NCBI GenBank assembly: GCA_001897445.1
Contig: MKSX01000030.1
Span: forward strand, 1 to 34,607
Origin: Alphaproteobacteria bacterium 33-17
GTDB lineage: Bacteria; Pseudomonadota; Alphaproteobacteria; Rickettsiales; 33-17
Direction of reading: 5' to 3'
Length of the DNA stretch: 34,607 nucleotides
A program made the translations under genes and the position numbers. Every line of letters starts with the position of its first letter. The first letter of the stretch is position 1. Under the pieces are notes generated by a model. That model made no database searches, had not been told where the DNA came from, and was given only the letters and a program-made list of their open reading frames with translations. This document shows positions 1-7,786 of the stretch, piece by piece.

Positions 1-21
1 AAAATTCCTTCCTTATTATAA

Positions 22-115
22 CCCTTTCAGACATCCTTATTGTCAACCCTTTTCCGTCACCAAAACTTTGAACTTCTACAATTGCGAGCAGCAGTAAGCT
101 GCGCGGCAATCCACT
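22..115 (+). repeat. Dispersed intergenic repeat, copy 1, with palindromic tail
   Basis: Bases 22-32 and 37-55 match, in reverse complement, 34584-34594 and 34565-34583 at the far end of the window. Bases 56-78 (core GTCACCRAWACTYYGAAC) recur at 15287 on the same strand and at 34536-34553 inverted. The tail, about 82-112, is an imperfect hairpin (ATTGC...GAGCAGC / GCTGC...GGCAAT) of the type common between genes in Rickettsiales and other alphaproteobacteria. No gene is visible in 1-216. The stretch after the repeat is the efp leader, with a TTGAAA hexamer at 163-168 but no well-spaced -10, so I do not call a promoter. Confidence 0.7.
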
Positions 116-216
116 TTGTTGCTTAAAGTTTTTGTACTTGGCATTAAAATTTCCTTTGTTTTTTGAAATAAGATACGTTAAAACCATACATAATATAAAA
201 GTATAGGGTAAATATT

Positions 217-783
217 ATGAAAATGATCGCAAACAATATTAAAATGGGTCACGTTCTTGAGTATAAGAATGACCTCTACAGAGTTGTAAAGCAACCTACG
301 CATACTCAGCCAGGTAAAGGTGGTGCGTATATTCAGGTAGAAATGAAGTCTATTAAGACAGGCACTAAAGTAAATGAGCGTTTTAGCTCTTCTGAAGACG
401 TCATGAAAGCAAGATTAGAGACCAAAGACTTTCAATATCTTTACACACAAGATAACAAAATCGTTCTTATGGATCAGGAAACATATGACCAGATCGAAAT
501 TGAAAGTGAAATGCTTGGTGAAAAGATTGCATTCTTAACAGAAAATATGATTTTAACAGTTGAAATGCATGAAGAAACTGCAATTACTATCAGACTTCCT
601 GAGACAATCATATGTGAAATTGCTGAGTGTGAGCCAGTTACAAAAGGTCAAACAGTTACTTCATCATATAAGCCAGCGATACTTACTAATGGTCTTAGGG
701 TTATGGTTCCGCCATTTATCGAGTCTGGTACAAAAATCGTTGTTAGAACAGAAGATGTAACATACGTTGAAAGAGCGAAATAG
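217..783 (+). CDS. efp: Elongation factor P
   Basis: EF-P binds the ribosome between the P and E sites and rescues stalling at polyproline. The 188 residues are the normal length, with the KOW-like N-terminal domain followed by two OB-fold domains. The tip loop reads QPGKGGAY, placing a lysine at residue 34, the position that is beta-lysylated in E. coli EF-P. A modification enzyme (EpmA-like or other) is not in this window. The start at 217 is preferred over the in-frame ATG at 223 because AGGG at 205-208 sits 8 nt upstream of it. It is transcribed alone, and the gene downstream is convergent with palindromic repeats between them. Confidence 0.97.
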   Translation: MKMIANNIKMGHVLEYKNDLYRVVKQPTHTQPGKGGAYIQVEMKSIKTGTKVNERFSSSEDVMKARLETKDFQYLYTQDNKIVLMDQETYDQIEIESEMLGEKIAFLTENMILTVEMHEETAITIRLPETIICEIAECEPVTKGQTVTSSYKPAILTNGLRVMVPPFIESGTKIVVRTEDVTYVERAK

Positions 784-795
784 TTTAAAACTAAA

Positions 796-834
796 GTGGA
801 TTGCCATGCAGAAATTTATTCTGCTCGTGACGAC
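796..834 (-). repeat. Palindromic intergenic repeat, reverse orientation
   Basis: Read on the minus strand this runs from GTCGTCACGAG to TGGCAATCCAC, the layout of the common alphaproteobacterial GTCATTGCGAG...GGCAATCCA element. The core is a hairpin, GCAGAA (808-813) / TTCTGC (819-824), with a 5-nt loop. It lies 13 nt after the efp stop, between convergent genes, so it could act as a bidirectional transcript end although no clean T-tract follows. Confidence 0.65.
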
Positions 835-849
835 ATGGTGGTAACAACA

Positions 850-890
850 GTCGTTATTCCAGAGATGCCTAGCATCTGGTGGTAATCCAC
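850..890 (+). repeat. Palindromic intergenic repeat, forward orientation
   Basis: Starts GTCGTTATTCC and ends GGTAATCCAC, with an internal bulged hairpin CCAGAGATGC (859-868) / GCATCTGG (872-879). It is a diverged second copy facing away from the one at 796-834 and ends 7 nt before the convergent glycosyltransferase stop codon. The two copies fill almost all of the 784-896 gap. Confidence 0.6.
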
Positions 891-896
891 ATCAAG

Positions 897-1898
897 CTAT
901 CCGTTAATATCTTTTAAGGCTTTCTTCATTCGCTTCCCACCATTTTCAAAAGAATATTTGTCTACTTCTGAAAAGCCATTTTTGGATAAATTTTGATATA
1001 ACTCATTATTATTTGCCAAATTTAAAATAGCTTCAGCCATTTTTTGGGGGTTATTCAGCGGTACCAAAATACCATTTTTATTATTTTCGATAATCTCTTG
1101 AGGACCTTCGCTAGATGTACTTATGATCGGGGTGGAGTAAAGAAATGCCTCTAAAACTACTATGCCGAATGGTTCTGAGTGTGATGGCAAAACAAAAATA
1201 TCAGTGTTATTGTAAAGCTGATCTTTATCTTTTACCCATCCTATAAACTCTATATTGCTATCTAAACCGAGTTTATTTACCAGGCTTGTGTATTCTTCCT
1301 TCATCTCACCATCTCCACCGATAACTAAAGTAAAATCAAGTTTTCGGTCTAAAAGTATCTTGGCAGCCTGAATTAATACCTCAAAGCCTTTTTTCTTAAC
1401 AAATCTACCCATTGCAGCTATTTTAAGGGGTTTTTTAGGAAGTTTATTTTTATATTCAAAACCATCGGTATTTATCATATTAGGCATATGATAAATTTTA
1501 TTTGATCTAAAACCTTTATGCTCTATAAAACTTTGTAAATGCTTTGTAATTGAAAATATATAATCGCATTTTAATAGGTGTTTGATCCAGTAATTGTGAG
1601 CAACACCAATTGCAGGAACTTTTGATGCTCTTAGAGTAAGTCTAACAGCTCTACTACCATGTACAATAATGCAGTCAGGCTTAAAATCTTTAATAACTTT
1701 CCTGATTTTATAGCTTGCCCATAAATCCCACCAGCCAATGTTACTGATTTTAATAAAATTATCTTTGGCTTTAGGAAATTTTGGATGACAAATCGATAAA
1801 ACTTCTAAGCCGCATTGCTTTAAAGCTGTATCATAATCAATAAAAACCTGCTCAATCCCGCCAAGCCCTTTTGAGAACATTATATTAAGAATTCGCAT
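897..1898 (-). CDS. Family 4 (GT-B) glycosyltransferase, probably LPS core/outer-membrane sugar transfer
   Basis: Nucleotide-sugar-dependent glycosyltransferase of the GT4 type, 333 residues. The N-terminus has the usual beta-strand and glycine-rich loop (MRILNIMFSKGLGGIE). The C-terminal donor-binding half begins near residue 160 (AAMGRFVKKKGFEVLIQA), continues with LVIGGDGEM, and carries the EX7E signature at E242-E250 (SEPFGIVVLEA). It is last in the operon DUF374-waaA-lpxK and overlaps the 3' end of lpxK by 14 nt, which suggests translational coupling and a role in extending Kdo-lipid A or another envelope glycolipid. The acceptor and sugar cannot be read from the sequence. No signal peptide is visible, consistent with cytoplasmic or membrane-peripheral action. 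Confidence 0.85.
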   Translation of the reverse strand: MRILNIMFSKGLGGIEQVFIDYDTALKQCGLEVLSICHPKFPKAKDNFIKISNIGWWDLWASYKIRKVIKDFKPDCIIVHGSRAVRLTLRASKVPAIGVAHNYWIKHLLKCDYIFSITKHLQSFIEHKGFRSNKIYHMPNMINTDGFEYKNKLPKKPLKIAAMGRFVKKKGFEVLIQAAKILLDRKLDFTLVIGGDGEMKEEYTSLVNKLGLDSNIEFIGWVKDKDQLYNNTDIFVLPSHSEPFGIVVLEAFLYSTPIISTSSEGPQEIIENNKNGILVPLNNPQKMAEAILNLANNNELYQNLSKNGFSEVDKYSFENGGKRMKKALKDING

Positions 1899-2859
1899 AG
1901 TCTATAGCCGCATATATTTTTTTAACAAGCTCTTTTTCATTATATAATTTTAATTCTACATTTAAATACTCAATGGCTCTTTGGTGTTTTTTATTAAGCC
2001 TTACCCAGTCTTTGTAGGTTGTGATTACATAACTTCCGCTAGATCTTGCTTTTAGTAAAATTTCATCAATTTCATTAAGCTCATAATAGTAATGATCAGG
2101 GAATTCTATAAACTCAACAATTTCTAATTCAAATGAATTTAAAGATTTTAGAAATTTTTCAGGGATTCCAATGCCGCAAAAAGCAATGTATTTATTTTGT
2201 TTAGGCTTTACGGGTACAATGCTTGCTTCATAAACCTTATGAGCATATTCGCTTGGAATTGAGAAGCAGCCATTCCCAATAACTATAATTGCATTTGCTT
2301 CATCATAGGTACTTAAAACTGGCTGACGCATAGGTCCCGCGGGTAACATAAAGCCATTGCCATAGCCATAATCGCTATCGATCACTAATACTTTAAAATC
2401 AATAGTAAGTTTATGGGATTGTAATGCGTCATCCACTATTACTGCCTTAATACCATGCATTTTTGCATATAATGCGCCTTTGGCTTTATTTTTAGATGCT
2501 ATAGTAGGGAAGTTACTTAGAGCATACATTAAGCTTTCGTCACCCACTTGAGAATGTGTCATACTATCGCTAACTATTAAAGGGCCTTTAAGTTTTCCGC
2601 CATAACCCTTTGTAATGACTGCAAAATTAAGTTTATATTTATCAAGTATTCTGGCAATCCACATGCAAACAGGGGTTTTACCGCTGCCACCTGCATTTAA
2701 ATTACCTACACCAATTGTGAAAATATTTGCCTGAACTTTGCGCGAAGTATACTTATCGATGATAAAGCCAATAAAATATAGTATGGATAAAGGCCATAAA
2801 ATTAGGGAAATTAAGTTTTTAGTTTTCCAAAATTTTGGTGTTTTAAGTTTGAGTTTCAT
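1885..2859 (-). CDS. lpxK: Tetraacyldisaccharide 4'-kinase (lipid A biosynthesis)
   Basis: Phosphorylates the 4' position of the lipid A disaccharide with ATP at the inner face of the cytoplasmic membrane. An N-terminal hydrophobic anchor (about residues 16-35) precedes the P-loop at residues 52-62 (GNLNAGGSGKT). The GDES motif near residue 107 and the DD pair at 143-144 match LpxK landmarks. The usual DDGFQH/N segment reads DDALQS here, a noticeable departure. The length, 324, is normal. The gene overlaps waaA upstream by 17 nt and the glycosyltransferase downstream by 14 nt, so the operon is strongly coupled. Presence of lpxK and waaA means this organism very probably makes lipid A, unlike Anaplasmataceae. 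Confidence 0.93.
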   Translation of the reverse strand: MKLKLKTPKFWKTKNLISLILWPLSILYFIGFIIDKYTSRKVQANIFTIGVGNLNAGGSGKTPVCMWIARILDKYKLNFAVITKGYGGKLKGPLIVSDSMTHSQVGDESLMYALSNFPTIASKNKAKGALYAKMHGIKAVIVDDALQSHKLTIDFKVLVIDSDYGYGNGFMLPAGPMRQPVLSTYDEANAIIVIGNGCFSIPSEYAHKVYEASIVPVKPKQNKYIAFCGIGIPEKFLKSLNSFELEIVEFIEFPDHYYYELNEIDEILLKARSSGSYVITTYKDWVRLNKKHQRAIEYLNVELKLYNEKELVKKIYAAIDYANS

Positions 2860-4105
2860 AAAATACCAAATCAGTTATATTTGAATAGTTTTCAACAAGT
2901 TTCTTTGCATTATCGCAGTAATGATCATATTTTCCAAGTTTATATTTATCATATATGTCGGCTAGATCAGTAACATTATTCATTAGAATTGCAGCATTTG
3001 ATCCAAAAAAGTTTTCATAAATTTCCTGTTGATTTGCAAAATATATACCTGTGAGAATTATATTGTCAAAATATGCGGCTTCGATTGGGTTATGTCCACC
3101 TATTTTGTCTTTAAACGACCCGCACATAATAACCAAATGGGCAATTTTATAAAAGTCACCCATTTGTCCAATCGTATCATTAATATAGATATCCGCGTCT
3201 ATTTGACCTTGTTTTTGAGAATGTAACTCGGCTGTAAAGCCATATTCTTTAGCAAGTTCAAGTACTTCTGCGGATCTGTTTATATGTCTGACTGCAATAA
3301 TTAACTTAGTTTTTTCATTTTGATCATGTATTTGTTTATATGCATCTAAAATCATATCCTCTTCACCAGGATGAGTAGAGGCTGCCAGAATAATAGTATA
3401 TCCAGCAATAGAACCTTCAAGTTTCTGCAATATATCAGTGTGAATAGCTGGAATTTCTGTATCGTATTTTAAATTACCAATGTATTTGACGTTAGATAAT
3501 TGACTAGATTGTACTAAAGAAGAAAATTTTTGTGCGTCATGTGTGCTTTGCGCTAGTATTTTTTTATAAGATCCAAATATTGATTTCGCAAATTCGGCAT
3601 GTCTTTGCCATTTTTTCATAGATCTTTCAGATATCCTTGCGCTAACTAAATAGACTGGAATATTATGAATTCTTGCGCTAAGTAAGTAAGCTGGCCATAT
3701 CTCAGATTCAATAAAAACAGCTTTTTGAGGGGATAATTTTTTTAAAAATAAAATCATTATCGGAAGTATATCATATGGGAAAAAATAATGTTCTACATCG
3801 CCATTAAGTTTCTTTTTGACTATCTCGTGTGAAGCTCGCGTAGTGGTGGTTAAAATTACCCTGTATTCAGCATTTTGATACAATTTAATAAGTTTTATTG
3901 CGCTATTAAGTTCACCAACGCTAGCTGCATGAATATGAATTGTTTTTTTATCGACTGCAGATATTTTCATTAAGCCAAAACGGTGGAGCAGTGACCTTGG
4001 CATTTCTTTTCCTTTTATCATTCTTAAAAACAGATAAAAAGGCATAACTAACATGCCCATAAGTCCTACTGTAATGTAAATAAAGTAGTATAAAAAAGCT
4101 TTCAT
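2843..4105 (-). CDS. waaA: 3-deoxy-D-manno-octulosonic acid (Kdo) transferase
   Basis: Transfers Kdo from CMP-Kdo to lipid IVA. 420 residues, normal for the family, with an N-terminal membrane anchor (about residues 4-28). The diagnostic HAASVGE motif is at residues 59-65; E65 corresponds to the catalytic base of WaaA. Further family segments are IESEIWPAYL and, near the C-terminus, GGHNPIEAA. The start codon overlaps the stop of the upstream DUF374 gene (ATGA, 4 nt) and the 3' end overlaps lpxK by 17 nt. Mono- versus bifunctional transfer cannot be decided from sequence. Confidence 0.94.
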   Translation of the reverse strand: MKAFLYYFIYITVGLMGMLVMPFYLFLRMIKGKEMPRSLLHRFGLMKISAVDKKTIHIHAASVGELNSAIKLIKLYQNAEYRVILTTTTRASHEIVKKKLNGDVEHYFFPYDILPIMILFLKKLSPQKAVFIESEIWPAYLLSARIHNIPVYLVSARISERSMKKWQRHAEFAKSIFGSYKKILAQSTHDAQKFSSLVQSSQLSNVKYIGNLKYDTEIPAIHTDILQKLEGSIAGYTIILAASTHPGEEDMILDAYKQIHDQNEKTKLIIAVRHINRSAEVLELAKEYGFTAELHSQKQGQIDADIYINDTIGQMGDFYKIAHLVIMCGSFKDKIGGHNPIEAAYFDNIILTGIYFANQQEIYENFFGSNAAILMNNVTDLADIYDKYKLGKYDHYCDNAKKLVENYSNITDLVFYETQT

Positions 4106-4743
4106 GATGCATCTACTTCATTTTTCATTTGTTTAAGCTTACTTTCAATCCTTTGTGTATATATTTCATCTGTATCAGTTTCTAAATAATATAAAGGCTG
4201 AGAGATTTGGAAAGAGCCTTTAGAGAATAGCTTTGGTATAATCATTTGATCCCATGATCTTAAAGTTATTCGTGGATTTGCAGAATACGCCACGAGTACT
4301 ACTGGCTTTTTAGAAATTTTAGCAATTGCAGCAAGATTACCGCCAACTTCAAAAACCGGGCCTCTCGGACCATCAGGAGTTATGGCTACAGATTCAGTTT
4401 TAAGTGTCTTTAATATGTTTCTTAATGCGGCTGCACCACCTTTAGAACTTGATCCACGAATGGTTTTATATCCTAAAAATTTCATCGCTTTTGCTATTAA
4501 TTCACCATCGCGGTGATGTGATATCAAAACATTCATATTATTAGGGTTTTTCCATAAAAATGGAATCATAAGCATACGTCCGTGCCAAAATACTAAAATG
4601 ACAGATTCATTGGCAAATGGGGCAAGTAAATTTTTCTCACTTTTTTGCCAGCGCATAGAAAAATAGATAACTCTTAAAAGAATAGATATCAAAAAAGCAG
4701 CAAATGTAATAAACCAGGGTTGTTTAAAAATCTTTTTAAGCAT
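4102..4743 (-). CDS. DUF374 lysophospholipid acyltransferase-like protein
   Basis: 213-residue membrane-associated protein of the DUF374 family, distant relatives of PlsC-type acyltransferases. Visible landmarks are one hydrophobic N-terminal segment (about residues 10-28), FWHGRM near residue 53, SHHRDGE at 75-81 (the acyltransferase-like HxxD-containing loop), RGSSSKGGAAALR near 97-109 and TPDGPRGP near 122-129. In many alphaproteobacteria this family sits with waaA and lpxK, as here, and is presumed to act on lipid A or envelope phospholipid acylation; that role is inferred. It is the first gene of the operon, with a candidate promoter at 4777-4805. Confidence 0.88.
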   Translation of the reverse strand: MLKKIFKQPWFITFAAFLISILLRVIYFSMRWQKSEKNLLAPFANESVILVFWHGRMLMIPFLWKNPNNMNVLISHHRDGELIAKAMKFLGYKTIRGSSSKGGAAALRNILKTLKTESVAITPDGPRGPVFEVGGNLAAIAKISKKPVVLVAYSANPRITLRSWDQMIIPKLFSKGSFQISQPLYYLETDTDEIYTQRIESKLKQMKNEVDAS

Positions 4744-4776
4744 TAGAACTTTCTTTGTAAATATATGATAAATCGC

Positions 4777-4805
4777 AGTATATTGTCTTATATTGTCTTA
4801 GTCTA
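4777..4805 (-). promoter_or_regulatory. Candidate sigma-70 promoter for the lipid A operon
   Basis: On the minus strand TAGACT (4800-4805) and TATACT (4777-4782) are separated by exactly 17 nt, about 27-30 nt ahead of the likely leader start to the DUF374 ATG at 4743. The spacer consists almost wholly of a 10-bp tandem duplication (4781-4800). Confidence 0.5.
4781..4800. repeat. Perfect 10-bp tandem duplication inside a promoter spacer
   Basis: TATTGTCTTA is present twice in direct succession (4781-4790 and 4791-4800). Gain or loss of one unit would change the -35/-10 spacing of the candidate promoter by a full helical turn. Confidence 0.8.
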
Positions 4806-4820
4806 TAAAATACTTTAATT

Positions 4821-6377
4821 TCAGCATATTTCTATAAGTTTTAAAATAATTTCATTTAATAAATTCTCTGAGTCGTTGATCTTTCTTGAATTTGAATAAT
4901 ATCTGGTAACGTCATGACCAATTCCAAATGCTAAAGTCTTGATATTTTGGTATTTTTCAATTTTATTGATTACATATTTAAGGTGCTGATCTAAATACTG
5001 TGGAGGGTTGTTAGAACAGGTGGTTTCATCCAGAGGTGCGCCATCTGAAATAACAATCATATACTTTTTTTCGCTACCCTGTTTTGCAAGGCGTTTAAAT
5101 GCCCATTCAAGTGCTTCTCCATCGATATTTTCTTTCAGAATTGCTTCTTTCATCATAACTGGAATAGAAAGTTTTGCAGATGAAAACTTATCGTTAAATG
5201 CTTTATATATAATATATCGCATGTCGCTTATACGCCCAGGATTAGCCTCTGATCCTGCGTTTTTCCAGTCTTTGGTACTTTGACCACCACGCCATTCCTT
5301 AGTGGTAAATCCTAAAATCTCGCATTTAATATTGAAATGATTGCATATAAACGAAATAACTTCGGCGCATATTGCAGATGTTGCTATGGGTTTTCCGCGC
5401 ATTGACCCCGAGTTATCTATAAGTAGAGTAAGCGATGCCGATATTTTTTTGCTATCAGATTGTTTTTTGAAAATATTTAATTTATCAGGCGAAGTTATAA
5501 TTTGGCTAATTTTATGGCTATCAATACTCCCTTCTTCCTGATGGTAAATATATGACTTATTAATACGTGATTCAAGCTTTTGCATGAGTGCTGTCAGCAG
5601 CTTTTTATCAATGATTTTCAACTCATGAAGCTTTTTATCAAGTTGTTTTCTCAGATAATAAATTTCCTCTTTAGTAGCAAGAGATGATGCTTTTATAATT
5701 TCATCATATTTTGTTGTGAATATTGTGTAATTGCTAGAAGCCCTAATTGCATCTGATTTTTGGTTGTTGCTTGATGAAGCTTCAAGCATTGATCGTGGAA
5801 TTTGCGCATTTTTAACTTCTGCTGCGTCAGACTCTACAAATTCTTCAAGGCTTTCTGGGTCAATTTCAAGTTCATCAAGCTGGTTTTGCTCTTCGGCTGT
5901 TGTTATGGTATTTATAATTTTCAAAGAAAATTTTGCAAACTCTTCCTGATTATAAACTAAACTATTGTTAGTTAGTTTGATATACCATTCCTGCAAAAGC
6001 CTATTAATATTATTATCGTATGTATTTAACGTATCCTGATTACGTTTTTCAAGGTAATAATTCTCAATGTTATTTTTAACGCCTGTGAGTCCATGCGAAG
6101 CTATAACAGCAATCCTTAACTTTTCAAACTGAGAATATAAAACTTGCTTGGCATAATTATCTGGTAAGTGCTGAGTAAATACTGCCGGGTCATGATAATT
6201 CGTATAATAGCTCGCTATATCAGTCAGTCCGCGTAAAAATTTTTTAGACTTTGGTAGTAACAAAAACTGATTTTGTAAAATAAAATCTTCATCAGAAAGT
6301 GAATAGGCGCACGTGATATTATTGCCTGATAATACATTTACAGTGCTTTCAAATTTATCTGTTTTAGCTTTGGTCAC
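4821..6377 (-). CDS. cobT: CobT-like von Willebrand factor A domain protein
   Basis: 518 residues resembling cobaltochelatase subunit CobT. An N-terminal helical region is followed by an acidic linker (about 160-190), a helical segment with charged coiled-coil character (about 225-275) and a C-terminal VWA domain. The MIDAS signature DNSGSM is at 321-326, with later family segments ending GIGHDVTRYYSNS. In the canonical system CobT pairs with the AAA+ ATPase CobS to drive CobN in aerobic B12 synthesis. No cobS, cobN or other cobalamin gene is in the window, so a general MoxR/VWA-type chaperone role with a CobS-like ATPase elsewhere is equally plausible. The start is GTG; no in-frame ATG occurs before the middle of the protein. 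Confidence 0.85.
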   Translation of the reverse strand: MTKAKTDKFESTVNVLSGNNITCAYSLSDEDFILQNQFLLLPKSKKFLRGLTDIASYYTNYHDPAVFTQHLPDNYAKQVLYSQFEKLRIAVIASHGLTGVKNNIENYYLEKRNQDTLNTYDNNINRLLQEWYIKLTNNSLVYNQEEFAKFSLKIINTITTAEEQNQLDELEIDPESLEEFVESDAAEVKNAQIPRSMLEASSSNNQKSDAIRASSNYTIFTTKYDEIIKASSLATKEEIYYLRKQLDKKLHELKIIDKKLLTALMQKLESRINKSYIYHQEEGSIDSHKISQIITSPDKLNIFKKQSDSKKISASLTLLIDNSGSMRGKPIATSAICAEVISFICNHFNIKCEILGFTTKEWRGGQSTKDWKNAGSEANPGRISDMRYIIYKAFNDKFSSAKLSIPVMMKEAILKENIDGEALEWAFKRLAKQGSEKKYMIVISDGAPLDETTCSNNPPQYLDQHLKYVINKIEKYQNIKTLAFGIGHDVTRYYSNSRKINDSENLLNEIILKLIEIC

Positions 6378-6388
6378 TATTTGATCTC

Positions 6389-6403
6389 AATATTAATAAT
6401 ATT
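6389..6403. repeat. Short perfect inverted repeat just upstream of the CobT-like start
   Basis: AATATTA-A-TAATATT, 7-bp arms around a single A, 12 nt upstream of the GTG start of the CobT-like gene and inside the divergent region shared with the permease gene. It could be an operator, but such palindromes arise easily in AT-rich DNA. Nothing else is clear in 6378-6489 except the permease ribosome site AGGTGG at about 6481-6486. Confidence 0.35.
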
Positions 6404-6489
6404 CCCTTTATATATTAAATAATAAAATTCTTGAAAACAATCAAATAAAAGTCTAGATCTAATAGGGCAATTATTTTAATAGGTGGTGC

Positions 6490-7785
6490 ATGAGAAGAAG
6501 GCTATCTAATTTATTCGTATACTTTAATCCGCGAATACTTTCAATGCTTATGCTAGGCATTTCTTGCGGTATACCATTGCTGCTTACAGGCTCTACACTT
6601 ACTATGTGGTTTACAGAAGTTGGCGTTGATAAAACCACAATCGGCCTTGCATCACTTATAGGATTTCCATACTCTTTTAAATTTTTATGGGCTCCTGCCA
6701 TGGACTTTGTTAGCATTCCTGTGCTTTCTAATTTGCTTGGAAGACGTAAAGCATGGATTGTATTAATGCAATTTTGTTTAATCATTTGTATTATTATAAT
6801 GGGCTACTCAAAACCTGAAGACATGCTATCCTTTACAGCAATGATGGCAGTATTTGTTGCTTTTTTCTCTGCAAGTCAGGATATAGTAGTTGATGCTTAT
6901 AGGTTAGAATTGCTTTCGGAAAAAGAGCAAGGGCCTGGCGTTTCTTCATATATTACAGGTTATAGAATTGGCATGCTTATAGCAGGTGCGCAGGCTTTAT
7001 TTATGGCTGAATATATGGACTGGTCAACAGTATATTTGATTATGGCAATCATTATTGGTGTTGCTATGAGTATAGTATTATTCCTGCCAGAACCTGACGT
7101 AAATGTTAATACTAAATTTTTCTCAAAAAGTGTATTTTTTAGACGTAAAGAAAAAGGTATTATGATTATTGTTAGAAAAACGATTATTCAGCCATTTACT
7201 GATTTTGCTAAAAAAGATGGATGGCTTGCAATGCTGCTTTTAATTTTACTTTATAAAATGGGGAATGCGTTCGTAGGTCACATGGCTAATCCTTTTTATA
7301 TCGAGCTTGGTTTTAGCAAAAGTGAAATTGCAACCATTGTAAAAACATACGGGCTTATAGCAACAATAGTTGGTGCTTTAGTCGGTGGTAGCATAGTGCA
7401 TAAATATGGTATGGCTAAAGGCTTATGGATTGGCGGTATTGCTCAGTTATTATCGATACTATTATATATTGTACAGGAATACTTTGGTTATAACAACCTT
7501 GTGCTGGTGCTTACCATTAGCTTAGAAGACCTTGCAAGTGGCATGGGTTCTGCGGCAGTATTTACATTCATAAGTAGAGCGTGTTCTAATCCGCTTTATA
7601 CAGCAACGCAGTACGCTTTAATAAGTTCGCTTTCTGCTTTTGGCAGATCATTTGTTTCGTCAGGTTCTGGGTATGTTGCAGAAGTTTACGGCTGGACTAA
7701 TTTCTTTGTATTTAGTACTTTACTTACCGTACCTGGTTTGATAGTTTTGTTTTACCTTCACTTTAACAATAAAATAAAGTCTTAA
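6490..7785 (+). CDS. ampG: AmpG-type MFS muropeptide permease
   Basis: 431-residue major facilitator protein with about 12 hydrophobic segments. The start matches AmpG family members: GISCGIPLLLTGSTLTMWF, then GFPYSFKFLWAPAMD and FFSASQDIVVDAYR. AmpG imports anhydromuropeptides from the periplasm for cell-wall recycling. Members of this family in intracellular alphaproteobacteria often occur in several copies whose substrates are unproven, so transport of another small solute is possible. A good ribosome site (AGGTGG) precedes the ATG. It is followed after one nucleotide by the tricorn-type protease gene, so the two are probably co-transcribed. Confidence 0.85.
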   Translation: MRRRLSNLFVYFNPRILSMLMLGISCGIPLLLTGSTLTMWFTEVGVDKTTIGLASLIGFPYSFKFLWAPAMDFVSIPVLSNLLGRRKAWIVLMQFCLIICIIIMGYSKPEDMLSFTAMMAVFVAFFSASQDIVVDAYRLELLSEKEQGPGVSSYITGYRIGMLIAGAQALFMAEYMDWSTVYLIMAIIIGVAMSIVLFLPEPDVNVNTKFFSKSVFFRRKEKGIMIIVRKTIIQPFTDFAKKDGWLAMLLLILLYKMGNAFVGHMANPFYIELGFSKSEIATIVKTYGLIATIVGALVGGSIVHKYGMAKGLWIGGIAQLLSILLYIVQEYFGYNNLVLVLTISLEDLASGMGSAAVFTFISRACSNPLYTATQYALISSLSAFGRSFVSSGSGYVAEVYGWTNFFVFSTLLTVPGLIVLFYLHFNNKIKS

Positions 7786-7786
7786 T

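Noticed and set aside
1..216. tRNA or small RNA gene in the leader of efp
   Set aside because: No cloverleaf, T-arm or conserved GTTCRA was found; the visible structure is explained by the intergenic repeat hairpin.
4744..4820. Short tandem repeat as the start of a CRISPR array or VNTR
   Set aside because: Only two 10-bp units directly abutting, with no spacers and no cas genes in the window.
6471..6785. 104-codon minus-strand reading frame overlapping the start of the permease gene
   Set aside because: Antisense to the highly family-conserved AmpG N-terminus, with no promoter or ribosome site.
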